Source: Paraburkholderia sp. SG-MS1 (GTDB lineage: Bacteria; Pseudomonadota; Gammaproteobacteria; Burkholderiales; Burkholderiaceae). From it: a DNA stretch of 64,000 nucleotides. The stretch covers positions 1 to 64,000 of the forward strand of contig NZ_NPIH01000230.1 of assembly GCF_012275575.1 (NCBI RefSeq). Direction: 5' to 3'. Shown here piece by piece: positions 16,865-26,496 of the stretch. Position 1 is the stretch's first letter; every line of letters begins with the position of its first letter. Position numbers and translations under genes: made by a program. The notes under the pieces are model-generated. The model saw only the letters and a program-made list of their open reading frames with translations, made no database searches and was not told where the DNA came from.

Positions 16865-18454
16865 TTACGCGCTCTGCTCGCGAGTCAGCTGTCCATCCAC
16901 GAGCCGCCAGATCCCGCGCGGATTGTCCGACTGCAGCGCTTCGGGCAGCAGCGGATCGGGCACCGCCTGATAGCAGACCGGCCGCAGATAACGGTCGATC
17001 GCCGCTGCGCCGACCGAAGTCGTGCGGCTATCCGATGTCGACGGGAACGGTCCGCCATGCACCATCGCGTAGCTCACCTCGACACCCGTCGGGAAGCCGT
17101 TGAACAGCACGCGGCCGGCCTTGCGTTCGAGCGTCGGCAGCAGCCTGCGCGCGAGCGCGTGGTCGTCGTCGTCGAGTTGGACAGTCGCGGTCAGTTGTCC
17201 CGCCAGACGGCACAAGACGAGCTGCAACTCATCGAAGTCGCGGCACGCAACGACTAGCGAACTCGGTCCGAACACTTCGTCTTCAAGCGCTTCGTCGGCG
17301 AGGAAGCGTTGCGCGTCGGTGCGCAGCAACACCGCGACAGCTTCATTCGCGCCGCTCGCCGGCTTGCTCGCCGCCAGCTTCGTCACGCCGTCGCGCGCGC
17401 TCAATCGCTCGACGCCGCGACAGTACGCAGCGTGGATGTTCGGCGACAACATCGTCGTCGCGGCCTTTGCGCTCAGCGCTTCGGCGGCCGTCGCGCAGAA
17501 CGCGTCGAGCGCCGGGCCTTCGAGCGCGAACACCAGACCGGGCTTCGTGCAGAACTGCCCTGCTCCGAGCGTCAGCGAGTCGACATACTCGCGCGCAATC
17601 GACTCACCGCGCGCGCCCAACGCGGCGGGCAACACCACCACCGGGTTGACGCTGCTCATTTCCGCGTAGACCGGCACTGGCTCGCGACGGCTCTGCGCGA
17701 TCCGTTGCAGCGCGAGACCGCCTTGCCGCGAGCCGGTGAAGCCGACCGCCTGGATCGCCCGATGCCGCACCAGCGCCTCGCCGATCGCCACGCCGTCGCC
17801 GAGCACCATCGAGAACACGCCTTCGGGCATGCCCGTGTCCAGTGCGGCTTTCGCGATCGCCCGCGCCACCAGCTCGGACGTGCCGAGATGCGACGGATGC
17901 GCCTTCACGACGACAGGGCAGCCCGCCGCGAGCGCCGACGCGGTATCGCCGCCCGCGACCGAAAACGCCAGCGGGAAGTTGCTCGCGCCGAAGACCGCGA
18001 CCGGGCCGAGCCCGATGCGCCGCAGCCGCAGATCGGGGCGCGGCAGCGGCGTGCGCTGCGGTTGCGCGCTGTCGATCACCGCGCCATGCCAGCGGCCGTC
18101 GCGCACGATGCTCGCGAACAGCTTGAGCTGGCCGACCGTACGCATGCGCTCGCCGTCCAGGCGCGCGAGCGGCAATCCAGTCTCCAGGTGTGCGCGCTCG
18201 GTCAGCGCCGTGCCAAGATCAACGATCTGCGCAGCTATCGCGTCGAGAAAGCTTGCGCGCTGCTCGTCAGGCAATTGCCGATAGGCGTCGAAGGCCTGTT
18301 CGGCAAGCCCGCAAGCCTGTTCGACATCGTCGTTCGTCGCCCCTCCGAAGGCGGGTTCGAGCCGCTCGCCCGAAGCCGCTGCGATTGCGTACACGTCGCC
18401 GCCGCGCGCCTTGAACGCACGCTGCCCAATGATCACTTCGCCGCGAATTTCCAT
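16865..18454 (-). CDS. 2,5-dioxovalerate (alpha-ketoglutaric semialdehyde) dehydrogenase
   Basis: A 529-residue aldehyde dehydrogenase of the KGSADH branch. Seen are [36 protein letters not shown], catalytic Glu in [15 protein letters not shown], catalytic Cys in [14 protein letters not shown], and the C-terminal [19 protein letters not shown] typical of this branch. It oxidises 2,5-dioxopentanoate to 2-oxoglutarate with NAD(P), the last step in sugar-acid and hydroxyproline routes. The second ATG (18454) has GAGG at better spacing than the first. The gene follows the TPP-enzyme gene by 19 bases. A decayed homologue lies at 1202-2476. Confidence 0.88.
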   Translation of the reverse strand: MEIRGEVIIGQRAFKARGGDVYAIAAASGERLEPAFGGATNDDVEQACGLAEQAFDAYRQLPDEQRASFLDAIAAQIVDLGTALTERAHLETGLPLARLDGERMRTVGQLKLFASIVRDGRWHGAVIDSAQPQRTPLPRPDLRLRRIGLGPVAVFGASNFPLAFSVAGGDTASALAAGCPVVVKAHPSHLGTSELVARAIAKAALDTGMPEGVFSMVLGDGVAIGEALVRHRAIQAVGFTGSRQGGLALQRIAQSRREPVPVYAEMSSVNPVVVLPAALGARGESIAREYVDSLTLGAGQFCTKPGLVFALEGPALDAFCATAAEALSAKAATTMLSPNIHAAYCRGVERLSARDGVTKLAASKPASGANEAVAVLLRTDAQRFLADEALEDEVFGPSSLVVACRDFDELQLVLCRLAGQLTATVQLDDDDHALARRLLPTLERKAGRVLFNGFPTGVEVSYAMVHGGPFPSTSDSRTTSVGAAAIDRYLRPVCYQAVPDPLLPEALQSDNPRGIWRLVDGQLTREQSA

Positions 18455-18473
18455 CATAGACCTCGTCCGCTCA

Positions 18474-20147
18474 TCAAGCGCTCAAACGGTTGGCCGGCGT
18501 GATCTGCCGTGGGTCGGTACGCAGTTCGATCAGCGCTGCCACGCCGGCCTTGCGCGCGCGCTCGAATGCAGCGGGGAAGTCCTCGGTGCGCTCCACTCGC
18601 TCCGCATACGCGCCGAACGACTTCGCGAAAGCGACGAAATCCGGATTCTCGAGCTTCGTCGCTGACACGCGGCCAGGGTACTCCCGCTCCTGATGCATGC
18701 GGATCGTACCGAGCATGCCGTTATTCACGACGATCACGACGAGCGGCGCGCCGAACTGCACGGCGGTCGCCAGCTCTTGTGGGTACATCATGAAACAACC
18801 GTCGCCGGCGAAGGCCACCACGCTGCGTTCGGGATCGCGCAACGACGCGGCGATCGCGGCAGGAAAGCCGTAGCCCATGGCGCCGTTGGTCGGCGCGAGT
18901 TCGGTGGCGGCCTGCCGGTAGCGGTAGTAGCGATGCACCCACACCGTGTAGTTGCCCGCGCCGTTCGCGATCACCGCATCATCGGGCAACACATCGCTCA
19001 GATGGCCGACCACTTGTGCGAGATCTACGCCGTCGATCTCAGCCGTGGGCGCGGGCGGCGTCGAATGCGCGACGTAGTCAGCGCGCGCGTCGGCCGTCCA
19101 TTGTTGCCAGCGCGGCGAGGCCACGGGCTCGATGCCGTCGAGCGCCAAAGCGAACTCGCGCAGGCCGGCGTTGATCGGCAGGCGCGCCTGATAAACGCGA
19201 CCGAGTTCTTCCGGGTCCGGATGAACGTGCACCATAGTCTGCTTCGGCGTCGGGCTTTCGAACAGCGTATAGCCCGACGACGTGCTTTCCGCGAGCCGCG
19301 AGCCGACCACGATCAGAAGATCGGCGTCGCGCGCTCGCTCCGCGAGCTTCGGCGACACGCCGAGTCCGAGTTGGCCGACGTAATGCGAGTCGCGGTTGTC
19401 GAAGAGGTCCTGGCGGCGAAACGAGGCCGCCACCGGCAGATCGTTCGCGGCGACGAAGCGCCTTAGCGCAGCGGTCGAATCCGGATCCCAGCCGGTGCCG
19501 CCGACGATCACCAGCGGCCGCATCGCGCCGTCCAGCAGTCCACGCAACTCGTCGAGCGAGTCGGCAGAAGGCGCCGCCTGCACACTGCGCGCGGTCGACG
19601 CATCGGCCACCGTCGCGGAACCGAACAGCACGTCTTCCGGCAGCGCGATCACCACCGGGCCGGGACGCCCCGACATCGCCACGCTGAACGCCTTCGCGAT
19701 GATTTCCGGAATGCGCTCGATGCTGTCGATCTGCGTGACCCATTTGGCGATGCCGCCGAACATCTGACGGTAGTCGACTTCCTGGAACGCACCACGGCCG
19801 ATGAATTCCTGCCCGACCTGGCCGACGAACAGGATCATCGGCGTCGAGTCTTCGCTCGCGGTGTGCACGCCGTTCGCGGCATGCGTGGCGCCGGGGCCGC
19901 GCGTCACGAAGCAGATGCCGGGGCGACCGGTCAGCTTGCCGTAGGCGTCGGCCATGTTCGACGCCGCGCCTTCGTGACGCGTCGTGATGGTACGAATGCC
20001 GTGCACATCGTAGAGCGCGTCGAGGGCGGGAAGATAGCTCTCGCCCGGCACGCAGTAGACGGTATCGACACCGTTGCCCACAAGCGCATCGACGAGAATG
20101 CGGCCGCCATTGCGCGCGAGTGCGTCGCTGCCCTGGTTATCAGACAT
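18474..20147 (-). CDS. Thiamine-pyrophosphate-dependent enzyme (acetolactate synthase-like)
   Basis: A 557-residue three-domain TPP enzyme. The N-terminal domain has [15 protein letters not shown] (catalytic Glu at about residue 59) and [18 protein letters not shown]; the middle domain follows; the C-terminal domain holds the TPP/Mg motif [15 protein letters not shown] with [11 protein letters not shown]. Such proteins include acetolactate synthases and 2-oxo-acid decarboxylases. The operon context (transporter before, 2-oxo-semialdehyde dehydrogenase after) points to catabolic decarboxylation or ligation of a 2-oxo acid rather than branched-chain synthesis; no regulatory subunit is adjacent. 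The start at 20147 overlaps the end of the MFS gene by 8 bases. Confidence 0.8.
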   Translation of the reverse strand: MSDNQGSDALARNGGRILVDALVGNGVDTVYCVPGESYLPALDALYDVHGIRTITTRHEGAASNMADAYGKLTGRPGICFVTRGPGATHAANGVHTASEDSTPMILFVGQVGQEFIGRGAFQEVDYRQMFGGIAKWVTQIDSIERIPEIIAKAFSVAMSGRPGPVVIALPEDVLFGSATVADASTARSVQAAPSADSLDELRGLLDGAMRPLVIVGGTGWDPDSTAALRRFVAANDLPVAASFRRQDLFDNRDSHYVGQLGLGVSPKLAERARDADLLIVVGSRLAESTSSGYTLFESPTPKQTMVHVHPDPEELGRVYQARLPINAGLREFALALDGIEPVASPRWQQWTADARADYVAHSTPPAPTAEIDGVDLAQVVGHLSDVLPDDAVIANGAGNYTVWVHRYYRYRQAATELAPTNGAMGYGFPAAIAASLRDPERSVVAFAGDGCFMMYPQELATAVQFGAPLVVIVVNNGMLGTIRMHQEREYPGRVSATKLENPDFVAFAKSFGAYAERVERTEDFPAAFERARKAGVAALIELRTDPRQITPANRLSA

Positions 20148-21381
20148 GAAATTCAAGCTCCTTGTTACGGGTTTCCGGGAGGAACACGGCGACGATCAGA
20201 ACGAGCATGTACGACAGCGCGGCCCACACGCCGATCGACTTCGCGAGGCCCACCGAGGCGCTCGTGATGCCGACCGCCGCCGGCACCATGGCGCCGATGC
20301 CCCGCCCGAAGTTGTACGAGAAACCGCCTGCCGACGCGCGAATCTCCGCCGGAAACAGTTCGGTGAAACAGGCGCCCATGCCGGAGACGATGCCCGACTG
20401 GAACAGTCCGAGCGGGAAGCCGAGGATCAGCAGCGTCGTCATCGGCAGTTGCAGGCGTGTGTAGACGAGCACCGTGAGCGTCGCGCCGAGCGCGGACAGC
20501 GCGAAGGTCCAGCGCCGGCCGATTGCGTCGCTCAGATACGCCATGCCGATGTAGCCGCAGAACGAACCGAAGATGTTCACGCCGAGGTACAGCGTCGTGA
20601 GATTGACGGTCAGGCTTTGCGTCTCGCGCAGGTAAGTGACGAGCCACGTGAGGATCGTATAGTTGCCGCCGAGCGCGCCCGCTGCCATCAGCGAAGCGAG
20701 CAGCGTGCGCGACAACACGTTCGGCGCGAACACGCGAGCAAAAGTGCCGAAGGTATTGCTCTTTTCGCGGAACGTCGCTGCGGACTTGAATGCATCTGAT
20801 TCGCCGACGTTTCGACGCATCCATAGCACCAGCAAGCCCGGGAGCACCCCGATCAAAAATAGCGCGCGCCATGCCACATCCTCGGGCAACACGCCGAACA
20901 GTCCCCAGTATGCTAGCGCCGCGAGCGCATAACCGACCGGCCAGCCGCTTTGTACGGTACCGACGGCCCGGCCGCGAATGCGTTTGTCGACCACTTCGCC
21001 GATCAGGATCGCACCCGCCGCCCACTCTCCGCCGAAGCCGAGTCCTTGCAGGCTGCGCGTGATCAGCAGTTCATGGAAGCTGTTAGTGAAGGCGGACAGA
21101 CCGGTGAATAGCGAGAACCAAAGGATCGCGAGCTTGAGCACCGCAACGCGGCCGATGCGATCGGCCAGCACTCCCGCAATCACCCCGCCGATCGCCGACG
21201 ACACCAACGCGGACGTGCCGATCACGCCCGCCTGTGCCTTGGTCATGCTCCACGCCGTCAATAGCGTCGGAATGACGAACGCGAAGAACTGCACGTCCAT
21301 CGCATCGAGAACCCATCCGAGAAAACATGCCCAAAAGGTGCGGCGCTGAGCGGGCGCCATCGTGCTATACCACGGTTGCAT
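20140..21381 (-). CDS. MFS transporter, metabolite:H+ symporter
   Basis: A 413-residue, 12-helix MFS protein: FLGWVLDAMDVQFFAFVIP in helix 1, GVLADRIGRVAVL (motif A), RSLQGLGFGGEWAAGAIL and a sugar/acid-symporter-type end ([14 protein letters not shown]). The ATG at 21381 has GGAG 9 bases upstream, while the ATG 9 bases further upstream abuts the same site. It is the first gene of an operon with the TPP enzyme and the dioxovalerate dehydrogenase, so it probably imports their substrate, perhaps a sugar acid or keto acid. Confidence 0.85.
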   Translation of the reverse strand: MQPWYSTMAPAQRRTFWACFLGWVLDAMDVQFFAFVIPTLLTAWSMTKAQAGVIGTSALVSSAIGGVIAGVLADRIGRVAVLKLAILWFSLFTGLSAFTNSFHELLITRSLQGLGFGGEWAAGAILIGEVVDKRIRGRAVGTVQSGWPVGYALAALAYWGLFGVLPEDVAWRALFLIGVLPGLLVLWMRRNVGESDAFKSAATFREKSNTFGTFARVFAPNVLSRTLLASLMAAGALGGNYTILTWLVTYLRETQSLTVNLTTLYLGVNIFGSFCGYIGMAYLSDAIGRRWTFALSALGATLTVLVYTRLQLPMTTLLILGFPLGLFQSGIVSGMGACFTELFPAEIRASAGGFSYNFGRGIGAMVPAAVGITSASVGLAKSIGVWAALSYMLVLIVAVFLPETRNKELEFHV

Positions 21382-21571
21382 GTTTCTCATCTCCGTCAGG
21401 CGTCAAAGCCTGTCTTTCTTGTCGGCATCCGTTCGCGCGGCCGTTTCACCGTTTCCATCGATCCGGCCCGCGAGCGACGCACGCCTCATGGCGTCGACAC
21501 ATTATGCGGGTGCCAGTCTGCCTGCTCATTGCAGGCAGCGCATACCAGCTATGCGTCGCCGACGCGGATGC

Positions 21572-21598
21572 AAAAAAAAAGCGGCGCTCGCCGCTTTT
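21572..21598 (-). terminator. Rho-independent terminator at the end of the Nit1C transcript
   Basis: A perfect inverted repeat, AAAAGCGGC / GCCGCTTTT, with a short GCTC loop is followed on the minus strand by a run of nine T. It lies just past the mutase fragment that trails the Nit1C operon and should end that transcript. Confidence 0.85.
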
Positions 21599-21608
21599 CC
21601 GAAAGGGT

Positions 21609-22010
21609 CTACCGGTTGACCCGGAACACAGCCACCGTTTGGATATCGTTGTGGATGGTGCCGCTCAGTGCGTCGGCACAGACGCCGCTCTCCTCCGCCG
21701 CAACAATGAAAACAGCAAGCACCGGAAGCACGGCACCGTTCATCGTCATTGAAACCGACACCCGATCGAGCGGAATGCCTTCGAACAGCCGCACCATGTC
21801 TTCGACGGTATCGATTGCAACGCCCGCCATCCCGACATCCGCAAGCGCCTCGGCATCGGTCGAATCGTAGCCGCGTTGAGTCGGCAAATCGAACGCAGCC
21901 GACAAGCCTTGCGCGCCATTCTGCAACGCGGCGCGAAACGCCAGATTCGAATCCGCGGCGTCGCCATAGCCCGTGTATTGACGGATCGTCCACGGCTTGT
22001 GCGTGTACAT
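21609..22010 (-). pseudogene. Truncated methylmalonyl-CoA mutase, N-terminal part
   Basis: 133 codons match the first part of the mutase TIM-barrel domain: [52 protein letters not shown] and [19 protein letters not shown] full large subunit is over 500 residues with a B12 domain. Here homology ends at about GTIHND and the frame stops 11 residues later. The fragment starts 12 bases after the Nit1C flavoprotein gene and is followed by a terminator, so it would be co-transcribed. It is most simply a remnant of a gene cut when the Nit1C operon or flanking DNA was inserted or rearranged. No matching C-terminal half was found in the window. Confidence 0.8.
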
Positions 22011-22022
22011 GGACGACCAGTT

Positions 22023-23327
22023 TTATGCAGCAAGCGCTGCCGCGCGCACCGCATCAGTCGACAACGCGCGCGCCGTACAGATCGCATCGACAATGTATTG
22101 CGAATCACGAGCAATGCCCGAAAAGCGCCCGGAACCCCATGTGTACAGCCACGGCAGGCCGACGAAATAAAGCCCCGGCAGCGCAGTAATACCACGCGAG
22201 TGCGCCGGATAGCCCCGCCCGTTAAACACAGGTGCATCGAGCCACGCAAAGTCCGGCGTAAAGCCAATACACCAGATCACCGAAGTGATGCCGCTCGTCG
22301 CGAGATCGAGCGTCGTGCGTTCGCTGTGCGGTCGCCACACCGGTTCGTAGCGCGTACCGACGGGTGCCGTCATGCCGTTCCTTTCGATGTAGCTGTCGAT
22401 ACTTGCGTTAATGCGGTTATACGTATCGTCCGCATCGTCGAGATTCGCGCCAAGGTTCGGTGTGAAGCACAACTGGCCGTCGCGCAGATCTTCGAGACGG
22501 CCGTACAGTTCCATCCCGTCGGCGGCGAACTTCCGCAGGTCGATATCGCGTCCGCCGTCACGGCCTGTTACGTAGTGGTTGGTATTGTCGCGCACGCCTT
22601 CGCGCAACGGATGCTGATCGACGGGCATATCGTAGTAGCCCATGTCCGCGAGCCAGTCCACCACATCGCGGCCGCGATGGAAGCGCGCGCAACGGGGCGC
22701 TTCGCCCACTGCCAGCACCACCTTCTTCCCGGCAAGATGAAGGTCTTCCGCAATCTGCGCGCCCGATTGTCCCGAGCCGACGACCAGCACCGCGCCATCC
22801 GGCAACGCCTGCGGATTGCGATATTCGGACGACTGAAGCTGCACGATGCCAGCCGGCAGACGCTCTGCCATGCGCGGCACGATCGGCGTGTGATAGCCGC
22901 CCGATGCGACGACCACATGATCCGCCGTGAACGGGCCCGCCGACGTGTTCACCGTGTAGCGTCCGTCGACCCCACGCGCCACGCGTTGCACAGCAGTATG
23001 TTCGAGCACGGGAGCATCGAGCTTCGCAACGAACTCGTCAAGGTACGCGATGATCTCGTCCTTCTTCATGAACCCGTGCGGATCGTCGCCTTCATACGGA
23101 TGTCCCGGCAACGCGCATTGCCAGTTCGGCGTGACGAGACAGAATGCGTCCCAGCGCTGATTGCGCCACGTATGCGTGACGGTGTTTTTTTCGAACACCA
23201 GGTGATCGATACCGGCTTGCTTCAGGTAATAGCTGATCGACAATCCTGCCTGACCGCCGCCGATCACCAGCACGCTGTAATGGCCGCTTTCGACGTTTCG
23301 TTGCTGCGGGATTGCTGTGCTCGACAT
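22023..23327 (-). CDS. nitH: Nit1C flavin-dependent oxidoreductase (MSMEG_0569 family)
   Basis: A 434-residue flavoprotein: FAD-binding GGGQAGLSISYYLKQ at residues 24-40, a second dinucleotide site VVGSGQSGAQIAEDL, and HVVVASGGYHTPIVP. It belongs to the flavin monooxygenase-like MSMEG_0569 family, the last enzyme of the conserved Nit1C cluster. That cluster has been linked to cyanide assimilation in Pseudomonas. It is the final full gene of this operon, 61 bases after the small MSMEG_0570-family gene. The exact reaction is not established. Confidence 0.88.
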   Translation of the reverse strand: MSSTAIPQQRNVESGHYSVLVIGGGQAGLSISYYLKQAGIDHLVFEKNTVTHTWRNQRWDAFCLVTPNWQCALPGHPYEGDDPHGFMKKDEIIAYLDEFVAKLDAPVLEHTAVQRVARGVDGRYTVNTSAGPFTADHVVVASGGYHTPIVPRMAERLPAGIVQLQSSEYRNPQALPDGAVLVVGSGQSGAQIAEDLHLAGKKVVLAVGEAPRCARFHRGRDVVDWLADMGYYDMPVDQHPLREGVRDNTNHYVTGRDGGRDIDLRKFAADGMELYGRLEDLRDGQLCFTPNLGANLDDADDTYNRINASIDSYIERNGMTAPVGTRYEPVWRPHSERTTLDLATSGITSVIWCIGFTPDFAWLDAPVFNGRGYPAHSRGITALPGLYFVGLPWLYTWGSGRFSGIARDSQYIVDAICTARALSTDAVRAAALAA

Positions 23328-23388
23328 GACGTGCTCCTCAAGAAAATGTCGATGAGTGATTGAGCGGTTGAGTGAACGCGACGCAACG

Positions 23389-23673
23389 TCAGCCGAGCGC
23401 GAGCACGGTCACCGTCGCATCCGGCTGCGCGGAGAAGCGCGCGGCGTCCGCTTCGATTTGCGCGAGCTGGTCCATCGCGGCAGAACAGGCGAAGCCGAAT
23501 TTTTCACGTACTCGTTCAGAGCCGATATTCAGGGCTTCGCGCGAGCGCCGCAGGAAATCGTCGACGGGATACTGCGTGCCGGGCGTGAAAAACTCGCCGA
23601 CGACTGTCGACGGCGAATAGCAATTTGCTTCGGTGCCGTCGGGCCATTGAATCCGGAAATGCATGACTGGCAT
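23389..23673 (-). CDS. MSMEG_0570 family nitrogen-starvation-type small protein
   Basis: A 94-residue protein (MPVMHFRIQWPDGTEANCYS, then FFTPGTQYPVDDFLRRSREAL, then SERVREKFGFACS) matching the small MSMEG_0570 family found only in Nit1 clusters. The ATG at 23673 overlaps the stop of the glycosyltransferase gene as ATGA, indicating translational coupling and fixing the start. The function is unknown; some relatives are annotated as responding to nitrogen starvation, which agrees with the sigma-54 promoter of this operon. Confidence 0.85.
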   Translation of the reverse strand: MPVMHFRIQWPDGTEANCYSPSTVVGEFFTPGTQYPVDDFLRRSREALNIGSERVREKFGFACSAAMDQLAQIEADAARFSAQPDATVTVLALG

Positions 23674-24878
23674 CACAGGTCCTCGGTAGTGTTGCACGGC
23701 TGCTTCGCAAGCCAGTGCCGGTAAATGTCGAGATGACGGCGCGCGCTCGCCCGCCAACTGAACCGGCTGAGCAATACGGGCACCGCATGAACGAAGTCGG
23801 TTGCGTCAGGTCGATCCAGCGCATCGCGCAATGCGTATGCAATCGACGCGGCGTCGCGTGGATCGGCCCACCGGCACAGTGTGTCGTCCAGATACTCGGT
23901 AAACGGCGCGATGCGCGACACGACTACGGGCTTGCGCGATGCCAAAGCTTCCAGCACGACAAGGCCGAAGCCTTCGCGCAGTGACACCATGGCGACGGCA
24001 TTGGCACAGCGGAATAGCGCGGGCATGAGCGCGTCGTCGAGCGGCCCGGTGACGACAACCGGTTCGCGGGCGCCTATCGCAAGACCCAGCGGCGCCGCCC
24101 GCACAAAAAATTCACGCGTGTACGCGTCGTGATCGAGCAAACTCGCGCCGCCTGCGATCACGAGTTGCGCATGGGGGTGCGTCGCACGCAGTCGTGCAAA
24201 TGCATCGAGCAACATCATCGTATTCTTGCGAGCCTCGATACCGCCGACCGCCAGCACGACCGGCGCGCCGACGATGCCGAGCTTCTCGCGCAACGCCGCT
24301 GATTCACCTGGCGTCGCGGCGCTCGCGCTAAAACGCCGTACGTCCACGCCGTTTATTACCGGCAGTGCATCGATGCCGTAGACGTCGCGCATATGATGCG
24401 TCCACATATCGCTCACACAAAGCACGGCGTCCGCATCGCGCCACGCTCGCGTTTGCCACTGCGCGAGCTTCGGGTCCATGAAGTGGTCGAGATGATGGAC
24501 CGTTCGCAAGAAGCCGTGAATGGCGCCTTCCTCCTTCAGCTCGGCCAGTGCGTTGCCGCTGATGCTGTCCTGCGCGTGCAGCACGTCGAATGTGTCTGAA
24601 TCATGCAGCTGACGCGTTTGCGCGAAAGCAAGCTTCAACGCTTGAATCCGGGCGCTAACCATGCCGACGGTATTCGTTTCCGGTTCGGTCACCGACGCGA
24701 GCACAACCCTGCATGGAGATTCTCGAAACATGACGTCGCCGTCGGCGGCAGGCGCAAAGATCGTCACGTCATGGCCGCTTAGGTGCAGCGCCTGCGCCAG
24801 TTCAAGCGTATGCATGACGCCGCCGCGCGGATTGACCGAATGCGTGAATAGCGCGACGCGCAATGGGGTGGCATTCAT
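23673..24878 (-). CDS. Nit1-cluster glycosyltransferase (MSMEG_0565 family)
   Basis: A 401-residue GT-B glycosyltransferase of family-4 type: FTHSVNPRGGVMHTLELAQAL at the N-terminus, INGVDVRRFSA, AVGGIEARKNTMMLLDAF and the EGFGLVVLEALASRKPVV donor-site motif. Among family-4 enzymes, the PRGGVMHTLELA start is characteristic of the MSMEG_0565 members in Nit1 clusters. Start and stop both overlap neighbours by 4 bases (ATGA). Its acceptor is unknown; the cluster may make a sugar-bearing small molecule, which is inference. Confidence 0.88.
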   Translation of the reverse strand: MNATPLRVALFTHSVNPRGGVMHTLELAQALHLSGHDVTIFAPAADGDVMFRESPCRVVLASVTEPETNTVGMVSARIQALKLAFAQTRQLHDSDTFDVLHAQDSISGNALAELKEEGAIHGFLRTVHHLDHFMDPKLAQWQTRAWRDADAVLCVSDMWTHHMRDVYGIDALPVINGVDVRRFSASAATPGESAALREKLGIVGAPVVLAVGGIEARKNTMMLLDAFARLRATHPHAQLVIAGGASLLDHDAYTREFFVRAAPLGLAIGAREPVVVTGPLDDALMPALFRCANAVAMVSLREGFGLVVLEALASRKPVVVSRIAPFTEYLDDTLCRWADPRDAASIAYALRDALDRPDATDFVHAVPVLLSRFSWRASARRHLDIYRHWLAKQPCNTTEDL

Positions 24879-25936
24879 GATGCGGTGTCTATTGCAGACG
24901 CTTGCTCAGTTGCATCCGCCGTTGCGCCTGCGTTTGCAGTCGCGTCTGCCGCTGCGCAAATGAACGGATCGTCGTTGAAGTCCCACAACAATGCGGACAT
25001 ATCGCGCTGGTGAAGCACGACTTTACGCGATGCATCGGCGACGCCGATTTCGGCGCACGCGAGCGAACGCACCGCAAAGCGCGCGATCACCTGCTCGACA
25101 TTCGCCTCCCTTACGGAGAGTAAAAATCCGTAGCTTGGAAAAGCGCCGAGCCAGCGCTCGAAGTCGACGCCAGCAGGACGCGGAATCGCATCGAGGTCGA
25201 TACGCGCGCCGACTTTCGAGCATTCCAGCAACATCAATGCGGTGCCGAGCGTGCCCGCCATGCTGATGTCTTTGGCCGCATCGCACAGACCGTCTTCCGC
25301 GAGCGACGGCAGCAATTCGAGGTCGGCGCGCAAGCGTTCGGCAGGCGAGTTCACCGACGCATTCCAGAACGGATGGGGATCTTCGAAACGCCCACGCAGA
25401 TCGACCGCCATCAACAGACGATCTCCAGGACGGGCATGAAAGCTCGACAACAAAGCCTGCGCCCGGCCAACGATCGACACCGCGAGTTGCGACGTCGCGC
25501 TGCGCGTATTCGTATGTCCCCCGACCACCGGCACGCGATAAGCGAGCGATGCCGCCGCCATGCCCGCGAGGATCTGATCGGCTGAGTCGATGCCGTCGCT
25601 CCACAACGCGTCGACGACTGCGAGCGGACGGCCGCCCATCGCGTAGATATCGCTGACGTTGACCATCACGCTGCTATAGCCTGCAAACCATGGCATCGCC
25701 GCGACGAAGTCCGCGACCATGCCTTCGATTGCGAAGAGCAGGTAGCCGTCGCCATCGCGAATCGCCGCGCAATCGTCGCCTACGCCCACCGCCTGCGCGA
25801 GATTGTCGGTGCCGCGCGGCAGGCGGCTTGCCAGCGACGCCATCACCCCCGCGATATCCGTCTTGTGCTGGAAACCACGGCTTGCACGCAATCGTTCGAC
25901 GAGGCGCCGCACGTCAATCGCGTTCGCACGGCTCAT
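24875..25936 (-). CDS. nitF: AIR-synthase-like protein of the Nit1 cluster (sll0787 family)
   Basis: A 353-residue protein of the PurM/AIR synthase fold: VGVGDDCAAIRDGDGYLLFAIEG (ATP/Mg-binding Asp pair), MVNVSDIYAMGGRPLAVVD and VVGGHTNTR. These are the conserved PurM-family motifs in the sll0787-type version found beside MSMEG_0567-type acetyltransferases. In some bacteria the two are fused; here they are separate but overlap by ATGA at 25933-25936. The last 35 residues are an Ala/Thr/Asp-rich tail not expected in the fold. ATP-dependent activation of a small substrate is likely. Confidence 0.87.
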   Translation of the reverse strand: MSRANAIDVRRLVERLRASRGFQHKTDIAGVMASLASRLPRGTDNLAQAVGVGDDCAAIRDGDGYLLFAIEGMVADFVAAMPWFAGYSSVMVNVSDIYAMGGRPLAVVDALWSDGIDSADQILAGMAAASLAYRVPVVGGHTNTRSATSQLAVSIVGRAQALLSSFHARPGDRLLMAVDLRGRFEDPHPFWNASVNSPAERLRADLELLPSLAEDGLCDAAKDISMAGTLGTALMLLECSKVGARIDLDAIPRPAGVDFERWLGAFPSYGFLLSVREANVEQVIARFAVRSLACAEIGVADASRKVVLHQRDMSALLWDFNDDPFICAAADATANAGATADATEQASAIDTAS

Positions 25937-26493
25937 GACGCCCTCCGATACGGCACCACGAAGCCGCTCTCGGGCGTCGCGCACGGCGGATACGCGTCGA
26001 GTTGCGCCTGCATCAGATGATGCGAACGCCCGAACAACGTCTCTTCCTCGATCGTGTCCCATCGCAACCGCTTGAACAGCGGCACATTCTGGCTCTGCAC
26101 ATGCGCGAAAAACCTCTCGCATCCCAGTGCATGCGCGCTGCTCACTGCTAGCCGGATCAGTGAGGAGCCGATCTTGCCGTACGAGCGGAACGCGGCATGG
26201 ACGGCCAACCGCGAACCGACCCACACGCCAGGCGCGCTCTCGTGAATGCGCACGGTGCCCACCACCTGTTCCGGCATCCCGGCGACGCAACTCGACGCGA
26301 CGAGCAGATGTGCATGCGCGTCGATCCCGTCGTAATCGTCGTCGGCGAAAATGCCCTGCTCGAGGCAAAACACCGCACGACGAAGCTTGTACGCTTCGTC
26401 CGCTTCCCACGGCAGCGTCGCCCACTTGATGCGAAACTCACTCGGCGTGTAGACGGCGTCAAGCTTCAAGGTATCGGTTGCGTCGCAGAACAC
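25933..26493 (-). CDS. nitE: GNAT acetyltransferase of the Nit1 cluster (MSMEG_0567 N-terminal family)
   Basis: A 186-residue GNAT-fold protein: WEADEAYKLRRAVFCLEQGIF, VVGTVRIHES, GVWVGSRLAVHAAFRSYGKIG (the acetyl-CoA pyrophosphate loop region) and ALGCERFFAHVQSQNVPLFKRL. It matches the N-acetyltransferase module paired with the AIR-synthase-like protein in Nit1 clusters. It starts 3 bases after the radical SAM gene and overlaps the next gene by 4 bases. The substrate is unknown. Confidence 0.87.
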   Translation of the reverse strand: MFCDATDTLKLDAVYTPSEFRIKWATLPWEADEAYKLRRAVFCLEQGIFADDDYDGIDAHAHLLVASSCVAGMPEQVVGTVRIHESAPGVWVGSRLAVHAAFRSYGKIGSSLIRLAVSSAHALGCERFFAHVQSQNVPLFKRLRWDTIEEETLFGRSHHLMQAQLDAYPPCATPESGFVVPYRRAS

Positions 26494-26496
26494 GGC

